Assembly (NCBI RefSeq): GCF_036964665.1
Contig: NZ_JBAMDA010000001.1
Location: forward strand, 2,332,001 to 2,396,000
DNA from: Nitrobacter sp. NHB1
GTDB taxonomy: Bacteria > Pseudomonadota > Alphaproteobacteria > Rhizobiales > Xanthobacteraceae
Direction: 5' to 3'
DNA length: 64,000 bases
Part shown: piece after piece, positions 26,264 through 35,156 of the stretch
Position numbering within the stretch: position 1 is the first letter of the stretch
Layout of the letters: every line of letters starts with the position of its first letter
Position numbers and translations under genes: made by a program
The notes under the pieces: generated by a model
The model's input: only the letters and a program-made list of their open reading frames with translations
What the model was told of the DNA's origin: nothing
Database searches by the model: none

Positions 26264-27067
26264 GTGACAGAGGTTCGGAACAAGCTGCTTCGTCTCATTC
26301 CGGGCGACGAGCTCTCCCGCATTGTCGGGCTTTGCGAGCGTATTTCGCTTCGGCCACATCAGGTTCTTCATCATTACAGACTGCCGATGGAGCATGTCTA
26401 CTTCGTCGAAAGCGGACTCGTGTCAGTCGCAGCGCGCGTAGGTCACGAAGAATTCGTTGAGGTCTGGTTGATCGGGTCAGAAGGATTGGTTGGTGCGCCG
26501 GTCTTGCTTGCGCCTAAGACTGTACCTCTGCACCGTAGAACCGTCCAGGTGAGCGGCGAAGCGCTACGGATCAGGACAGGTGATTTCTCGAAAATTCTCG
26601 ACGATCTCCCGCACTTGCGTTCAGTCGTGGAACGATACCTGGCCGCCGTTCTGGTGCAGACCTCGCAATCGGGGGCTTGCAATGCCTACCATGGTGTCAA
26701 GCAGAGGCTTGCCCGCTGGCTGCTTGTTGCTCGCAATGCTCTGGGCAAGGACGAGATGCCGCTCACGCATGTGATGCTGGCAGAACTACTCGGCGTCCGG
26801 CGCGCCAGCGTGACCGAGTGTCTCGAAGTCCTCCAGAAAACAGGGATGATCTCAACCAAGCGAGGCTGGGTGACGGTGGAGGACGCTGTTGGACTAACGA
26901 AGCTGTGCTGCGATTGTTTTGGCCTAATCGAACGCGAATATCGCCGCCATCTGCTCTCAACGGATCATACCGACTCCCGTCCTGAAGAGGACGCCGCGAT
27001 CACGACTACCGTTGCCCGGAGACAATCAGAATCCGCGGATCGAGAGCTGAGCCGTCCTTCCGACTAG
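26264..27067 (+). CDS. Crp/Fnr-family transcriptional regulator
   Basis: 267 residues from a GTG start. Residues about 15-125 form a cyclic-nucleotide-binding-like barrel (LRPHQVLHHYRLPMEHVYFV, ESGLVSVAARVG, EVWLIGSEGLVG); about 145-225 form a winged helix (VKQRLARWLLVARNAL, LLGVRRASVTECLEVLQKTG). It lacks the N-terminal cysteine cluster of FNR, so it is not an obvious oxygen sensor. The variant recognition helix GVRRASVTE is typical of a Bradyrhizobium-rich Crp subgroup. The polar 40-residue tail is unusual. It is followed by a membrane glycosyltransferase after 143 bases, and the copper-delivery genes lie further on; control of them is only a guess. Confidence 0.85.
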   Translation: MTEVRNKLLRLIPGDELSRIVGLCERISLRPHQVLHHYRLPMEHVYFVESGLVSVAARVGHEEFVEVWLIGSEGLVGAPVLLAPKTVPLHRRTVQVSGEALRIRTGDFSKILDDLPHLRSVVERYLAAVLVQTSQSGACNAYHGVKQRLARWLLVARNALGKDEMPLTHVMLAELLGVRRASVTECLEVLQKTGMISTKRGWVTVEDAVGLTKLCCDCFGLIEREYRRHLLSTDHTDSRPEEDAAITTTVARRQSESADRELSRPSD

Positions 27068-27210
27068 ATCTCGGCGCCGCTTCAACGAGCTTCGTATCGG
27101 TTTCGGAGCCGACAGGATTCCTTGCAGCGGCATCTATCGAGGATTACAAGATTGTCAAAAAGCGCTGAAAGGTTGATCGGCGCCTTGCCCTCACGACCCA
27201 CCCCGATGGT

Positions 27211-28899
27211 ATGATCGACAACGCAACCGAAATGAAGCCGGCCGAGGCTTGCCTCTCCAGCCGCACGCGTGTCTTGTCCTTGAGGTGGGCCAGCCGCCTT
27301 GAAGCCTGTGATATCGCTACCGCGGTCCTCATCGCCGCGCTGGTGGTGCTCGCGCTCTTGACCTTCAAAGAGTACGCGATCTCTAACGACGAACCAGTGC
27401 AACATCACTACGGCGAATTGATTCTCCGCTACTATGGCAGCGGCTTCCATGATCAGCGCGTATTTGGCTTCGACAACCTTTACCTCTATGGCGGGCTGTT
27501 CGATATCATCGCAGTCGGCCTCAGCCACCTGCTCCCGATCGATCCGTATGAACTCCGCCATATTCTATGCGCACTGATCGGCGTCGCTGGGATCGGAGCC
27601 GCTGCAGCAACTGCGCGACTGATTGCAGGGCCGCGCGCCGGCCTGATCGCCGCAATCGCCTTGAGTGTCTGCGGCGTCTGGTACGGCGCTATGTTCAATC
27701 ACACAAAGGACATCCCGTTTGCCGCGGCGATGATGGGCGCGACGCTGTTCCTGATCCGCCTTGCGCGCTCGCTGCCCAGACCTCGCGTCGGCGACATCGT
27801 TGCCTTCGGACTGCTGACTGGGGCGGCGCTCGGCATGCGGGTCCTAGGTCTGCTGCTTGTCATCTATATCGGCTTCGCAATCGCTCTTTACCTGCCGCGG
27901 CCATGGCTAAATCAGGGTCGCGCGCGCTGGCATTTCGTCGTTGAATCTTCGCTACGCCTGATCCCGGCGCTGTTCCTTGCGTACGCCATCATGATCCTGG
28001 CATGGCCCTGGGCGGCATTGGCGCCGCTGAATCCAATCCGGGGCCTGCTCGCATTCTCGGAATTTCATTATCCCATCCGAACCGTCCTCGACGGCAACAT
28101 CTACGAGATGGCGCATGTGCCGCGGCTCTATGTTCCGACCTACATTCTGATTCGGGTGCCGCTGCTGACACTGTTCGGCGCGGTGCTGGGTTTGGCTTTC
28201 GCGCTGTTACCGCGCTTGGTTGCGGGCCGGACGCAAGCTCTGCAAAGAGACATCATCCTGATCGGGCTGACGGTAATTTTTCCACTAGCCTGCCAGGTGA
28301 TCTGCGATGGCCCGGCGTTTACCGGATTGCGTCATTTCCTGTTCGTGATCCCAGCGCTGGCGGTGCTCGCGGGCGTCGGTCTCGATGTGGCGGCGACGAC
28401 ACTCTCGGGGCGCAGCCGCGTGATGGCTTTCGGAGCGCTCGCAGCGATGAGCGCATGCTTCCTCTGGAACGCATTGACGCTGGTCGAACTCCATCCTTAC
28501 GAATACTTGTTCTACAACCCGCTGGTGGGAGGGCTCCAAGGCGTGTCGCGGCGCTATGTCCTCGACTACTGGTTCGACAGCATGCCCGAGGCGATCCATG
28601 AGCTGGAAACCTATGTTCGGGCTACTGATCCTGTCGGTGCGGGCCGCGGGCCGGTACCGGTCTATTCGGTGGCGGTGTGCGGAATCCGCCTCTCATTCGA
28701 GAAGACGGTCACGCTGCCGCGGTTGCGCTTCACGCCGCGCTGGGATCAGTCGCAATTTTTCATCGCGCCCACCCATATGAATTGTGACCGCGCTCTTGAC
28801 GGCAAGGTGGTCGGCACCGTGAAACGTCTTGGCGTCGTCATCGCCTACGTCAAGGATCGGCGAGCACTAACCGCGCCCGTGGCAACCGCTACGCGGTAG
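27211..28899 (+). CDS. Membrane glycosyltransferase, GT39/ArnT-like
   Basis: 562 residues with about eleven membrane helices. After the first helix (IATAVLIAALVVLALLTF) comes KEYAISNDEPVQHHYGELIL, with the D60-E61 pair that is the catalytic acidic motif of GT-C enzymes (PMT, ArnT). MFNHTKDIPFAAAMMGATLF and GAALGMRVLGLLLV follow. These enzymes move a sugar from a polyprenyl-phosphate donor to lipids or proteins at the periplasmic face. The C-terminal soluble part (about 440-560) with YPLVGGLQG-like and VLDYWFDSMPEAIHELETY segments is family-typical. It begins at an ATG at 27211; a second ATG seven codons on is possible. It is on the same strand as the Crp-like gene. Confidence 0.8.
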   Translation: MIDNATEMKPAEACLSSRTRVLSLRWASRLEACDIATAVLIAALVVLALLTFKEYAISNDEPVQHHYGELILRYYGSGFHDQRVFGFDNLYLYGGLFDIIAVGLSHLLPIDPYELRHILCALIGVAGIGAAAATARLIAGPRAGLIAAIALSVCGVWYGAMFNHTKDIPFAAAMMGATLFLIRLARSLPRPRVGDIVAFGLLTGAALGMRVLGLLLVIYIGFAIALYLPRPWLNQGRARWHFVVESSLRLIPALFLAYAIMILAWPWAALAPLNPIRGLLAFSEFHYPIRTVLDGNIYEMAHVPRLYVPTYILIRVPLLTLFGAVLGLAFALLPRLVAGRTQALQRDIILIGLTVIFPLACQVICDGPAFTGLRHFLFVIPALAVLAGVGLDVAATTLSGRSRVMAFGALAAMSACFLWNALTLVELHPYEYLFYNPLVGGLQGVSRRYVLDYWFDSMPEAIHELETYVRATDPVGAGRGPVPVYSVAVCGIRLSFEKTVTLPRLRFTPRWDQSQFFIAPTHMNCDRALDGKVVGTVKRLGVVIAYVKDRRALTAPVATATR

Positions 28900-29290
28900 A
28901 TCAGTCCTCGTAGCTGTGCGCAGGCAAGAAAGGATACAGGTTGATAAAGCTGATCTTATCAAACCATCATCATGATATTTTGCACCGGTCAGCTTGGTGT
29001 TCGCACGCAGCGCTTGTCCATTCGCTTCGAAAAGTTTGCCTAGCAAGTCCTCGCCTTCTGCGGATTTGCCCAGTCTTCTACCGCAATGACCTATCGGTCT
29101 CGTCCCTATCAACTCGACGCGGTCCATCGTACGAAATGGAGAATACCCGCTGAAATTGCGGAGCGATGCACATTCGGCGTTGTTGGCTCAATTTGCCTAC
29201 TCATCACAATTTAATGACCAGAGCAGGGAAAACGCCTCCGACCTTACCCCAATCTTGCACGAAGATCGCAAAAACGCTAACCATCAGCTC
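28900..29290. other. Intergenic region upstream of the CtaG-like gene
   Basis: About 390 bases. The CtaG-like frame is open from 29156, but the first ATG that gives a normal N-terminus is at 29291. No other gene, repeat or RNA is seen. Confidence 0.45.
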
Positions 29291-30277
29291 ATGGCTCAGG
29301 CCGAAAACCATAGTCCATCCACTATCGTTTCGAGTGCAGTAGTCAGGGCGTACGGCGCGGTATATTGCGCTATCGCAATCGCTGCGCTCTCCCTGTGGTG
29401 GCTTGCCCGGACACATGCGCCGCTCCTGCCGCTATGGGCGCCCTGGGAGTTTTCCTGGTTCGAATTCCTGTCGGTGTGGCTGACGATCTATTGGTACATC
29501 CGCGGCATTACTTCGATAACAGCTAATGAGCGTCCCTCTCTCCTACGGCGAATATCTTTCTTCACCGGAATGCTCGTCATCTATGCGGTGCTCGAAACCC
29601 ACTTCGAGTACCTGGCCGAACATCAATTCTTTTTCAACCGTATTCAGCACGTCGTCATGCACCATCTCGGGCCCTTGCTGATTGCCCTGAGCTGGCCAGG
29701 TGCTGAAATCAAACGGGGTATGCCGGCATCACTGCGACGTGTGGTCGAGCACAAAATCCCAATCAGTATCGTTTATATTCTTCAGCAGCCGATATTGGCG
29801 GCGGTCCTGTTCGTCGGTTCATTCTTTTTCTGGCTCATTCCCTCGATCCACTTCCACGCCATGATCGACCCCCGTCTTTTTGCGCTGATGAACTGGACAA
29901 TGGTCATCGACGGCATCCTGTTCTGGTGCCTGGTGCTCGATCCGCGTCCATCGCCGCCGGCGCGGGTATCGTTCGGCGGCCGGGCCGCGCTGGCCGTGGC
30001 GGTCATGTTCCCGCAAATTCTCGGTGGTGCGATCATCGTGTTCAATCCGCATGATCTTTATTCGTTCTACGATCTCTGTGGGCGGATCTATCCAAATCTT
30101 GGAGCACATTACGACCAGACCATTGGAGGTCTGATTACCTGGATCCCGCCGGCGATGATGAGTGTGATCGCGCTCTTGTTGGTCTTGAATGCCATGCGGT
30201 TGTCGGAAGAAAGGAATTTCGCCAATGACGCCAAAGAGATCGATCCTACAATTAATGCCAGCCCGTGGACGGGGTAA
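29291..30277 (+). CDS. Cytochrome c oxidase assembly protein, caa3_CtaG-like (paralogue 1)
   Basis: 328 residues from the ATG at 29291. Eight or nine membrane helices. The central motif RIQHVVMHHLGPLLIAL (H120, H124, H125) is the histidine cluster of the caa3_CtaG family, thought to bind copper for the CuB or CuA site of haem-copper oxidases. Later ILFWCLVLDPRPSPP, GGRAALAVAVMFPQILGGAI, YDLCGRIYPNLGAHYDQTIG and GLITWIPPAM are shared with the second paralogue at 31694-32908. Its 3' end overlaps the copper chaperone gene by 53 bases, so the two are translated from one transcript. No oxidase subunit gene is nearby. Confidence 0.85.
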   Translation: MAQAENHSPSTIVSSAVVRAYGAVYCAIAIAALSLWWLARTHAPLLPLWAPWEFSWFEFLSVWLTIYWYIRGITSITANERPSLLRRISFFTGMLVIYAVLETHFEYLAEHQFFFNRIQHVVMHHLGPLLIALSWPGAEIKRGMPASLRRVVEHKIPISIVYILQQPILAAVLFVGSFFFWLIPSIHFHAMIDPRLFALMNWTMVIDGILFWCLVLDPRPSPPARVSFGGRAALAVAVMFPQILGGAIIVFNPHDLYSFYDLCGRIYPNLGAHYDQTIGGLITWIPPAMMSVIALLLVLNAMRLSEERNFANDAKEIDPTINASPWTG

Positions 30278-30713
30278 TAACACGATTGTTTTTGGCGTGG
30301 TCGCGCTCGCCGGTCTTGTCATTGCGGGGAGCACGGCGGCCGTCGCGGGCGGTATCACCATCGATAAGCCGTGGCTGAGGTTCATCATCAAGGATCGGCC
30401 GGCCAGCGGCTATTTCACCTTGCGTAACGATACCGACCAGAACATCGAATTGACCGGTGCGTCCTCCACCGGCTGCGGCATGATGATGCTACATCAGAGC
30501 AAGGATGTGGGTGGGGCCGAGAAGATGCTGCCGGTCAAAAGCGTCACGGTGCCCGCGCATGGCACTCTGAGCTTTACCCCCGGAAGCTATCACCTGATGT
30601 GCATGAACCCACAAAGCACAGTCACCGTCGGTAGCGCCGTGCCCGTTATTTTGAAATTCGCTGACGGCCAAATGATAAGCGCCGACTTCCCGGTAAAAGG
30701 GCCCGGCGGATAA
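30225..30713 (+). CDS. Periplasmic copper chaperone, PCuAC family
   Basis: 162 residues from the ATG at 30225, inside the end of the CtaG-like gene in another frame. The N-terminal helix (NTIVFGVVALAGLVIAGSTA) is a signal peptide or anchor. The PCuAC core follows: ITIDKPWLRFIIKDRPASGY, FTLRNDTDQNIELTGASS and the copper ligands in MMMLHQSKD ... M-LPVKSVTVPAHGTLSF ... SYHLMCMNP. That is the H-x(n)-M-x(n)-H-x-M arrangement that binds Cu(I). PCuAC delivers copper to SCO proteins and the CuA site. The next gene, on the other strand, is a SCO protein. Confidence 0.9.
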   Translation: MTPKRSILQLMPARGRGNNTIVFGVVALAGLVIAGSTAAVAGGITIDKPWLRFIIKDRPASGYFTLRNDTDQNIELTGASSTGCGMMMLHQSKDVGGAEKMLPVKSVTVPAHGTLSFTPGSYHLMCMNPQSTVTVGSAVPVILKFADGQMISADFPVKGPGG

Positions 30714-30722
30714 CGCGGCGGA

Positions 30723-31412
30723 TCAGATCTTATTCTCGATCCACTGCCACAGGCTCAAATGGCCGGACTCCGATACCAGTTGTCGCAGATCGGCGGTCAT
30801 GCCGGTGAGATTGGCATTCGGTACCGCGAGGCCCGTAAACAAGAGTCTGATCGCGCCATTGCGGTCGAACACATAAACCGCAGAACCATGGGTGACCTCG
30901 GGGGGATTACCATTGCTTGCGGGCTGCACCGAGTAGGCCACACGATAGCGCTTGGCGAGGATGGCGAGTTGATCGGGCGTGCCACGCAAACCAACGACCT
31001 GTGGCGCGAACGCGGTAGTGTAGCTTTTCAGTATGGGCAGTGTGTCGCGGTTGGGGTCTACGGTGACAAACAATACCTGCACACCATCCCCGTCCTTTCC
31101 GAGCGTCTTGAGCATGGTGCCGATGTCAAGCAGCGTGGTCGGGCAGACATCTGGACAAGATGTATATCCGAAATAGAGCAGAACGACCTTGCCCTTGAAG
31201 TCAGCCGACGTGACCGTTTTGCCGTCCGATGCGCGCGTCATCGTAAAATCAAGCGAGGGAAGAACGCCGGTCATATCGGTCGAGTTCCAGGCTTTTGCCT
31301 CGGACCCGGTGACCAGCAGGGCCGCTAACAGACCCGCAGCAAATATTCTACAGATCGTGTTGCGCACCGCGCACCACGAATCCGGTCTCTGCGAGCCCAT
31401 CAGATTTGACAT
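30723..31412 (-). CDS. SCO1/SenC-family copper/thiol protein (copy 1)
   Basis: 229 residues from the ATG at 31412, which has AGGAG six bases upstream; the frame is open to 31514. An N-terminal helix (ICRIFAAGLLAALLVTGSEA) acts as signal peptide or anchor. The thioredoxin fold has TSADFKGKVVLLYFGYTSCP, with C86-P-D-V-C90, and the third copper ligand H175 in EVTHGSAVYVFD. SCO proteins load CuA of cytochrome oxidase or reduce its thiols. It converges on the PCuAC gene (9 bases between stops). A second SCO lies at 37782-38375, with only moderate similarity. Confidence 0.92.
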   Translation of the reverse strand: MSNLMGSQRPDSWCAVRNTICRIFAAGLLAALLVTGSEAKAWNSTDMTGVLPSLDFTMTRASDGKTVTSADFKGKVVLLYFGYTSCPDVCPTTLLDIGTMLKTLGKDGDGVQVLFVTVDPNRDTLPILKSYTTAFAPQVVGLRGTPDQLAILAKRYRVAYSVQPASNGNPPEVTHGSAVYVFDRNGAIRLLFTGLAVPNANLTGMTADLRQLVSESGHLSLWQWIENKI

Positions 31413-31693
31413 GAACATCTCCTGCACAATGTGAACTACCATGTTATCCGCCGCAGCCGATTCAGTCAGCGTTCGACGCGTCCGGTCGGTACGGGACCGT
31501 ACCTGTCGATCCATTTAAGGAGCGGAGTAGAACATCTTCACCTCGTAAAGGGACGGGCCAATCAGTACAAAGCCCTAATGAACGTGGGGATCAAAAAGCC
31601 GTGTTATTGCCCTGCTAGCCCGCATTTGCATTGCTTCACCCACGCTCAGGGTTTACGACCCCGTTCGGGGACTGCAATCACCAGCGCGAGCAC

Positions 31694-32908
31694 ATGCCAT
31701 TGTCCAGCCCATTGTCCAGCGTCGTCGACTGTCCTCCTCAAAAACGCCGATTATCGTTTTTTCTTCGCAAGCCGACTTTGTGGCTGTGCGCAATTGCAAT
31801 GATCCTAGGATTGCTGGCTGAATGGAGTTGGATACAGTTCACACGCGAAGGCATCGTTCGGCATGGCCGGACGTTCGATCCGGCCATCATTGTTGCGGCT
31901 GCGTTGGTCTGCGCTATCTACGCTATCGGAGTAGCACGTGGTGCCACATCGACCATCCCGCAGCGGCATTGGCGTCACGCTGCTTTTGCTGTCGGCATTG
32001 GAACGGTGCTGTTGGCATTGGAGGCGCCGCTGGGCACGCTGGCACGGCAACTCTTTTTGGCGCGACAGCTACAGGATTTGCTGCTCGGCGTTGTAGCCCC
32101 TATCCTGATCGTGTTCGCGATACCCAGGACGGCACTCATCGCCGGCCTATCTGGAGAATCGCGAAGTAACGCATCTCCTTTCGAGGTCGATGATACCGAA
32201 CTGCGAGCCGATTCCTGGCGGTGGAACGGGGCCGCGACGGCGTTGTCCATCGGGGTCCTGTATGTGTGGCTCTATCCTCCATTTCAAAACGCGGCTGCCA
32301 CAAACTCACTTACCGAAATGGCGTTGAACGTGACGACGTTCGGCGCTGCACTCCTGTTCTGGAGTTTCATCTTCGATTTTCGCCCTCTCCCGGCAGGGGC
32401 AGGCTACGGTAGTCGCCTCATGATGCTGTGGATCGTGTCACTCTCGCATATCGCGGTTGGCGCATACCTGACAACAAAGACCGAAATCCTCTATTCGGCG
32501 TATGGCACGGCCGGACGGTTCTTCGGCATCAGCCCGCTCACGGACGAGACGACCGGTGGTTTCATTATCTGGGTGCCGAGCGCACTGCTCTGTCTCGCTG
32601 CAATCATCATGGTGATCCATCTGTGGGGGCGGCATGAGGACCGAATCTGGGCAAAATATTCAGGATGGTCATCTTCGAATTCTGCCGCCTTGTTGTTTCC
32701 GACCACCGGTGAGCAACTCATCGCCTTGGCGCGACCAAAAAATCGGGTGCAGGCTATCGGTGTGACGGCTTTCGTCATTGCCGTGTTCGGGTTTACGATT
32801 TTCGGAGGAATCCTCAATCACATCAACAATAGACGTCACCCCAACCGTGGCCCGCTGGTGGCGCAACATTTGCCGGTACATTCGACAACTAGCCACTCAG
32901 TGGAATGA
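31694..32908 (+). CDS. Cytochrome oxidase assembly-like membrane protein, caa3_CtaG family (paralogue 2, His cluster lost)
   Basis: 404 residues from the ATG at 31694. About nine membrane helices. The second half matches paralogue 1: LLFWSFIFDFRPLPAG, GSRLMMLWIVSLSHIAVGAY, YSAYGTAGRFFGISPLTDET and GGFIIWVPSALLCLAAIIMV. In the segment equivalent to RIQHVVMHHLGPLL of paralogue 1 it reads RQLQDLLLGVVAPIL, so all three histidines are gone. It also has a long loop and an extra C-terminal helix (IGVTAFVIAVFGFTIFGGIL). It may act without binding copper at that site or have another role. Divergent from the SCO gene, with 280 bases between. Confidence 0.75.
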   Translation: MPLSSPLSSVVDCPPQKRRLSFFLRKPTLWLCAIAMILGLLAEWSWIQFTREGIVRHGRTFDPAIIVAAALVCAIYAIGVARGATSTIPQRHWRHAAFAVGIGTVLLALEAPLGTLARQLFLARQLQDLLLGVVAPILIVFAIPRTALIAGLSGESRSNASPFEVDDTELRADSWRWNGAATALSIGVLYVWLYPPFQNAAATNSLTEMALNVTTFGAALLFWSFIFDFRPLPAGAGYGSRLMMLWIVSLSHIAVGAYLTTKTEILYSAYGTAGRFFGISPLTDETTGGFIIWVPSALLCLAAIIMVIHLWGRHEDRIWAKYSGWSSSNSAALLFPTTGEQLIALARPKNRVQAIGVTAFVIAVFGFTIFGGILNHINNRRHPNRGPLVAQHLPVHSTTSHSVE

Positions 32909-33218
32909 GTCGAGAGCTGAACTCTGCCGAGGAGCTTGGCCAAAAAGGCGACATAGCCCCCGTTGCCGGGGTCCCTCTCTTCGATCTTTTCATGGCTATC
33001 GGAAGTCTGCGCACGACCGCAACGGATCGTTACCGTGGATAGATCCGAAGACCATCGGACACCGCATGAGGGAGCCGTCTGCCCAGTACGCATAAAATCG
33101 GACGCAGATCGCGTAAACGCAACCGCTCCCCCGAAAAATCAACAGTGAAAACAAGCGTCACGCCATAGCAGCGGAAGATCCAACGACAAAAACGTTATTG
33201 TTTGAGGTGCCCTCCAAT
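32909..33218. other. Intergenic stretch, nothing recognised
   Basis: About 310 bases between the CtaG-like gene and the LysR remnant, somewhat lower in GC than the surroundings. No gene, repeat or RNA is apparent. Confidence 0.45.
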
Positions 33219-33680
33219 TTATACTCCGTAGGAGGCAAGCAAGGCCTTCTCCGCGTGGCTCGCATATCGCTCCTTGTGCCGCAACATGAAGAACGGTCGC
33301 TGCGGTAGGTCAATCTTGACGCGGTGAAGCGTTCTAGCGGTCAGCGAGGGCTTCACGACAAGGTCTGAAATCGCGATGGCGCAGTCGCCTGTTTCGACAG
33401 CGGCGCGCACGGCTTCGTTGGATGGAAGTTCCAGCGCAATCCGAAGATCGGAAAGTTTGATGCCGGATTTCCGAAGCGCTGCTTCGAACATTGACCTCGT
33501 ACCGGAGCCTTGTTCTCGTAATACCCAGGCGGTCGTTGTCAAATTCTTCGGCGTGATCTTTGTTCGGCCCAAGGGGCGCACTCCACTCCTCGACGCCGCG
33601 ACTGAAACTTGGCCTCAGCATCAGCGTCCTTACGGAGACCAATTTAACGTCGGCTTGTTCGGCGACTTTGGCTGGGTCAG
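33219..33680 (-). pseudogene. LysR-family regulator, C-terminal effector-domain remnant
   Basis: The minus frame 33581-33219 encodes ITPKNLTTTAWVLREQGSGT, RSMFEAALRKSGIKL, LELPSNEAVRAAVETGDCAI, AISDLVVKPSLTARTLHRVK and LPQRPFFMLRHKERYASHA. This is the last half of a LysR substrate-binding domain of the CbbR/CysB-like kind (WVLREPGSGTRS, ELPSNEAVRAAVEAG). The part upstream (VAEQADVKLVSV and beyond) is in another frame and degraded; no helix-turn-helix is present. It is a pseudogene. The matching target operon is not visible here. Confidence 0.75.
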
Positions 33681-34085
33681 TGGCGCACGCTGCGTCTGCC
33701 GCCGAGGCGGAGCTACGTTTGAGACGGGTATTCATTGGGCAGTCGCTTTCTGTCCTGCCCTGCGATGCCAAAGCGATTGGCACCCTATGTTTGCGGACCA
33801 CCTTCCGGGCGGGGACCAATCCGTCGAAGTCCCACTCTTCACACAGGCATTGCGCTCAACATGTCGGAGGGGGTGCGAATAACAAGCGATGAGATCGGCG
33901 GAGCGGCTTCTTTCCGATCACATGGTAAATCCGTGGTACGGACTGGCGCGGACTGGATCGGCCTTGGAATATCAGTATAAAGTCGCGGGCAGGCAATCAG
34001 CCTACCGACATCACGATGACACAACGATGCGAAAAGAAAATCAGACTGAAATTTCTTACAATAGTCTGATTTCATTCATGAATAT
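33681..34085. other. Intergenic stretch before tRNA-Gly
   Basis: About 400 bases with short unsupported frames. The right end is AT-richer and should contain the tRNA promoter. Confidence 0.4.
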
Positions 34086-34159
34086 GCGGGCGTAGTTCAA
34101 TGGTAGAACGGCAGCTTCCCAAGCTGCATACGAGGGTTCGATTCCCTTCGCCCGCTCCA
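34086..34159 (+). tRNA. tRNA-Gly (anticodon CCC)
   Basis: 74 bases. The acceptor stem gcgggcg pairs with cgcccgc, followed by discriminator T and encoded CCA (34157-34159). The anticodon stem-loop gcagc-ttcccaa-gctgc gives anticodon CCC; the T arm has ggttcgattcc. Confidence 0.95.
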
Positions 34160-34191
34160 GCTTCGCCGCTTGAGACAGACCAGGAGGGCTC

Positions 34192-34764
34192 TTGACCGGG
34201 ATGGCCGCGCCGCATGACAGCAGCCGTAACGGCCTCCTCAAGACCGGTGCCGCGGGCGTCGGAACCGGCATTGTGACGCCGCTGATCCAGCCGCTGATCG
34301 ACCAGATCAATGGTTCGCCGGGCGATTTGCGGATTGCGCTTCTGGCGGTGCCGTTCGCGATCCTCGTCCTCGTTCTGATCCTGATCGACTCGGACAATCC
34401 GCGGTGGGCGGCGCTGGCCGGAGCCGTGGTGACGGTGCTCGCCTTCGTCTGTGCGGTCAACGCGGCAATCTGGATCGACGGACAGATGTCCGATTCCGAA
34501 AACGCCGTGAGAAATGTTCTGTCCGGTCTGGCCGGGGGGTTCGTCGGCTCCGGCATCCTGGCGCTCGGCATCAGCCTGCTGCCGGCCGGCCCACTCGATC
34601 CGCTGGCGTGGCTGCCGATGCTGGTGATCGGCACCAGTGCCGGCACGCTGCTCGCGCTGGACAACGCGCTGAACCTCGATCTGCTGTCGATGCTCTATCC
34701 GGTCTGGCAGGCCGGCGTCGCCATCTGCCTGGCGATGGCGTTGCGGCGCACGCAACCCACCTGA
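34192..34764 (+). CDS. Membrane protein of unknown function
   Basis: About 190 residues. AGGAGGG at 34182-34188 is close to a TTG at 34192 and 12 bases before an ATG at 34201; either could be the start. The protein has a short polar N-terminus (GTGIVTPLIQPLIDQINGS) and then five or six hydrophobic segments: LRIALLAVPFAILVLVLILI, WAALAGAVVTVLAFVCAVNA, GLAGGFVGSGILALGISLLP, WLPMLVIGTSAGTLLAL and WQAGVAICLAMAL. No family is recognised. It follows the tRNA by 32 bases. The cupredoxin gene converges on it from the right. Confidence 0.6.
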   Translation: MTGMAAPHDSSRNGLLKTGAAGVGTGIVTPLIQPLIDQINGSPGDLRIALLAVPFAILVLVLILIDSDNPRWAALAGAVVTVLAFVCAVNAAIWIDGQMSDSENAVRNVLSGLAGGFVGSGILALGISLLPAGPLDPLAWLPMLVIGTSAGTLLALDNALNLDLLSMLYPVWQAGVAICLAMALRRTQPT

Positions 34765-34789
34765 CCGCGCGTATCAAACCTGAAACGCG

Positions 34790-35146
34790 CTATGGCGCGA
34801 TTGTCAGCCTGCCCTTCATGTTGGGATGGTAGCGGCAATAATAGTCGACCACCCCCGGCTTCTTCAACACCAATGTCACAGTCTTCTGCGGCGGCAATTC
34901 GACGTCCCAGTCGCCGTTTCGTGCCGTCGCGCTATGCACGAAGACGTCGTTGTTGACCCATTCGACGGTGTCGCCGACCTTGGCGGTCGTCTCTGCCGGC
35001 GCGTAAACAAGATCGTGTATCGAGATTTGAACCGTCGCCGCACGGGCCGGGACGGATATTCCCAAAGCTGCGATCCCCAGGACTGCGATCCCCAAGACTG
35101 CTGTCCTCAAGACTGCAACGATCAGGACATGTCCGCCCCGCTTCAT
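34790..35146 (-). CDS. Periplasmic cupredoxin (plastocyanin/amicyanin-like)
   Basis: 118 residues. A signal peptide covers 1-36 (ending VPARA-A); its core AVLRTAVLGIAVLGIAALGI is built from a repeated five-residue unit, matching degenerate 15-bp DNA repeats at about 35068-35117. The mature part is a small type 1 copper protein: DLVYAPAETTAKVGDTVEWV, NDVFVHSATA and VDYYCRYHPNMKGRLTI. The ligands are H71, C104, H107 and M110. It should carry electrons or protect copper in the periplasm. It follows the DUF4142 gene by ten bases on the same strand, and an ECF sigma gene lies upstream, so the three are probably one unit. Confidence 0.9.
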   Translation of the reverse strand: MKRGGHVLIVAVLRTAVLGIAVLGIAALGISVPARAATVQISIHDLVYAPAETTAKVGDTVEWVNNDVFVHSATARNGDWDVELPPQKTVTLVLKKPGVVDYYCRYHPNMKGRLTIAP

Positions 35147-35156
35147 GGAACGCTCC

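Noticed and set aside
34056..34755. Minus-strand frames across tRNA-Gly that read AKGIEPSYAAWEAAVLPLNY and TLVCSLGSCRSTIELRP
   Set aside because: These are well-known spurious translations of the tRNA antisense strand; the rest of the frames is the shadow of the membrane-protein gene.
35040..35120. Short repeats that could suggest a CRISPR array
   Set aside because: Units are about 15 bp, contiguous without spacers and in frame with a signal peptide. No CRISPR array or cas gene is seen in the window.
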